Source: an uncultured Fibrobacter sp.
Lineage (GTDB): Bacteria > Fibrobacterota > Fibrobacteria > Fibrobacterales > Fibrobacteraceae
Length of the DNA stretch: 6,840 nucleotides
Assembly (NCBI GenBank): GCA_934691725.1
Contig: CAKUTF010000069.1
Coordinates: forward strand, 1 to 6,840
Reading direction: 5' to 3'
Program-made: the position numbers and the translations under genes
Notes under the pieces: model-generated
The model's input: the letters and a program-made list of their open reading frames with translations, nothing else
What the model was told of the DNA's origin: nothing
Databases searched by the model: none
Shown here: piece after piece, positions 6,055 to 6,840 of the stretch
Layout of the letters: every line of letters starts with the position of its first letter
Numbering within the stretch: the stretch's first letter is position 1

Positions 6055-6169
6055 TCTAAGCTCTAGGCACTAAGCTCTAAGTTCTGAACATCCTGTTTCC
6101 TGCTCTCCTCTTAACTATCAACTAATCCGGCTAAAGTGTCATTTGGATACCCAAAATAGCCTCTAGCCC

Positions 6170-6198
6170 TTGCAAATACTGGGCTGGCACGATATTTT
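6170..6198 (+). promoter_or_regulatory. candidate transposase promoter
   Basis: TTGCAA (6170-6175) and TATTTT (6193-6198) are 17 bp apart, four of six matches each. The ATG follows only 6 bases after the -10 box, and no Shine-Dalgarno sequence stands before it, so a transcript from here would be leaderless and poorly translated. Low expression would suit a transposase, but the boxes may be fortuitous. Confidence 0.3.
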
Positions 6199-6204
6199 TT
6201 AAAA

Positions 6205-6840
6205 ATGGGTAAAATTTGCTTTTTTTGTGGCTCAAACCACGTTACAAAGAAGGGCTTGTCGCATGGACGCCAGAGATGGTTCTGCAAAGCCTGCGGTCGT
6301 CAGTTCTCGCATTCAAGGGCGGATTACAGCGATGAAATCCTGCGGCTGAGATCTTCCGGGAAACTAAGCTCCCGGGACATTGCAAATCAGCTTGGCATAT
6401 CCAGAAGTACAGTTTGCAGAACGACAAGGCTCGCCCCGGTTCCAGCCATAAAACCGTCCCCACGCAAAATCGTAGCCCTGATGGACGCGACATATTGGGG
6501 CCGGAACTTTGGAGTCGTGGCGATCAAGGATTCCGTCAAGGGGAACATCGCCTGGTCGAAATTCATCGGCAGAAAGGAACGGGTCGGGGACTATGTCGAA
6601 GGCGTTGAATGGCTGGAAAAGAACGGCTTTGAAATTGCATGCGTCGTCAGCGACGGCTTGCGGGGATTGAGAGAGCGGCTGTCCAGGTATCCGTTCCAGT
6701 ACTGCCAATTTCATCAGGTAAAGGCCGTCAAACACTGGCTGACAAGCAAACCGAAACTGGCCGCGTCAAGGGAACTTCTGGACTTGGCGTACTTCATGGT
6801 CCATACGGACCGGGCCTCATTTGAAGGGCTCCTTGGCGAA
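6205..6840 (+). CDS. transposase, IS256-like with N-terminal zinc ribbon (3' end outside window)
   Basis: The frame is open for 212 codons from ATG at 6205 to the last base and continues beyond it. The N-terminus is a zinc ribbon with CFFC (Cys5, Cys8) and CKAC (Cys27, Cys30), followed by a helix-turn-helix around LSSRDIANQLGISRSTVCR (54-72). The DDE catalytic domain starts with Asp94 in ALMDATYWG and Asp150 in VVSDGLRGL. The segment YCQFHQVKAVKHW (166-178) corresponds to the C/H...H...N/K stretch that follows the second Asp in IS256/MULE-type transposases. The final catalytic Glu would lie downstream. The fold fits what databases call the Zn-binding variant of IS256; IS1249-like is the alternative. 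It would cut and join the element's ends. The visible part has no frameshift, so the copy could be active. The start is chosen because the zinc ribbon begins right after it. Confidence 0.85.
   Translation, partial: MGKICFFCGSNHVTKKGLSHGRQRWFCKACGRQFSHSRADYSDEILRLRSSGKLSSRDIANQLGISRSTVCRTTRLAPVPAIKPSPRKIVALMDATYWGRNFGVVAIKDSVKGNIAWSKFIGRKERVGDYVEGVEWLEKNGFEIACVVSDGLRGLRERLSRYPFQYCQFHQVKAVKHWLTSKPKLAASRELLDLAYFMVHTDRASFEGLLGE

Larger units (their letters stand above)
5691..6089 (+). repeat. composite intergenic module, copy B
   Basis: This second copy of the 162-510 module starts ten bases after the DXS-like stop codon, in the same orientation. Its left block (5691-5823) and right block (5906-6089) align with copy A throughout. 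Only the middle (5824-5905) differs, carrying another hairpin and a 13-bp string TAGCGAGCTTGCC (5885-5897) that recurs at 5921-5933 and, once, at 348-360. No reading frame is seen. From 6090 to 6125 the sequence continues with heptamer words such as TTAACTATCAACTAA, also present at 690-704. Confidence 0.75.
6126..6840 (+). mobile_element. left part of an insertion sequence (IS256-like), truncated by window edge
   Basis: The heptamer sequence TTAACTATCAACTAA is shared between 6111-6125 and 690-704, but the two diverge immediately afterwards: copy A continues with more heptamers, whereas here foreign sequence begins (TCCGGCTAAAGTGTCATTTGG). The element's left end therefore lies at or just after 6126, within a few bases, and is followed 79 bp later by a transposase start codon. 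The opposite end, the inverted repeat match and the target duplication are outside the window. Short inverted pieces AGCCC/GGGCT (6165-6169 and 6181-6185) lie in the untranslated part. Confidence 0.65.

Noticed and set aside
6364..6735. minus-strand open frames opposite the transposase
   Set aside because: They overlap a plus-strand frame with zinc-ribbon, helix-turn-helix and DDE motifs and show no motifs of their own.

Overview
The window holds three complete housekeeping-type genes, one truncated transposase, and two long gene-free stretches filled with highly structured repeats. Compact genes with moderately GC-rich codons, AT-rich -10-like boxes (TATATT), a bacterial glutaminyl-tRNA synthetase and large repeat-filled intergenic regions would fit a Fibrobacter-like member of the FCB group. 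That assignment is an impression from sequence style only; no marker gene proves it.

Layout. At 1-900 there is no gene. From 66 on it is a composite repeat: 49-52 bp units built of degenerate 7-bp words and capped by a GACGTC node, then two back-to-back perfect hairpins, then long runs of pyrimidine-rich 7-bp words. A methyltransferase of the COG1092 (RlmK/RlmI) group lies on the minus strand (901-1854). A 150-bp divergent intergenic region separates it from glnS (2005-3684, plus), a full-length glutaminyl-tRNA synthetase. A strong intrinsic terminator (3782-3823) and a promoter-like region precede a 588-residue thiamine-diphosphate enzyme of the DXS family (3915-5681, plus). Gene-free sequence from 5687 to about 6125 is a second, colinear copy of the repeat module. 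At about 6126 this copy is interrupted by the left end of an insertion sequence whose Zn-ribbon/DDE transposase (IS256-like) runs off the right edge.

How the genes relate. The methyltransferase and GlnRS both belong to translation (rRNA modification and tRNA charging) and may share a divergent promoter region. The DXS-like gene has its own promoter and sits behind a terminator, so it looks like a separate unit. It is not a routine DXS: the ThDP site and general catalytic residues are kept, but four residues that form the acceptor/phosphate network of E. coli DXS are all replaced, so its substrate may differ. The three-gene block is bracketed by direct copies of the same roughly 350-400 bp non-coding module. 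The most unusual structure in the window is that module: a heptamer-phased, 49-bp higher-order repeat with palindromic GACGTC nodes.
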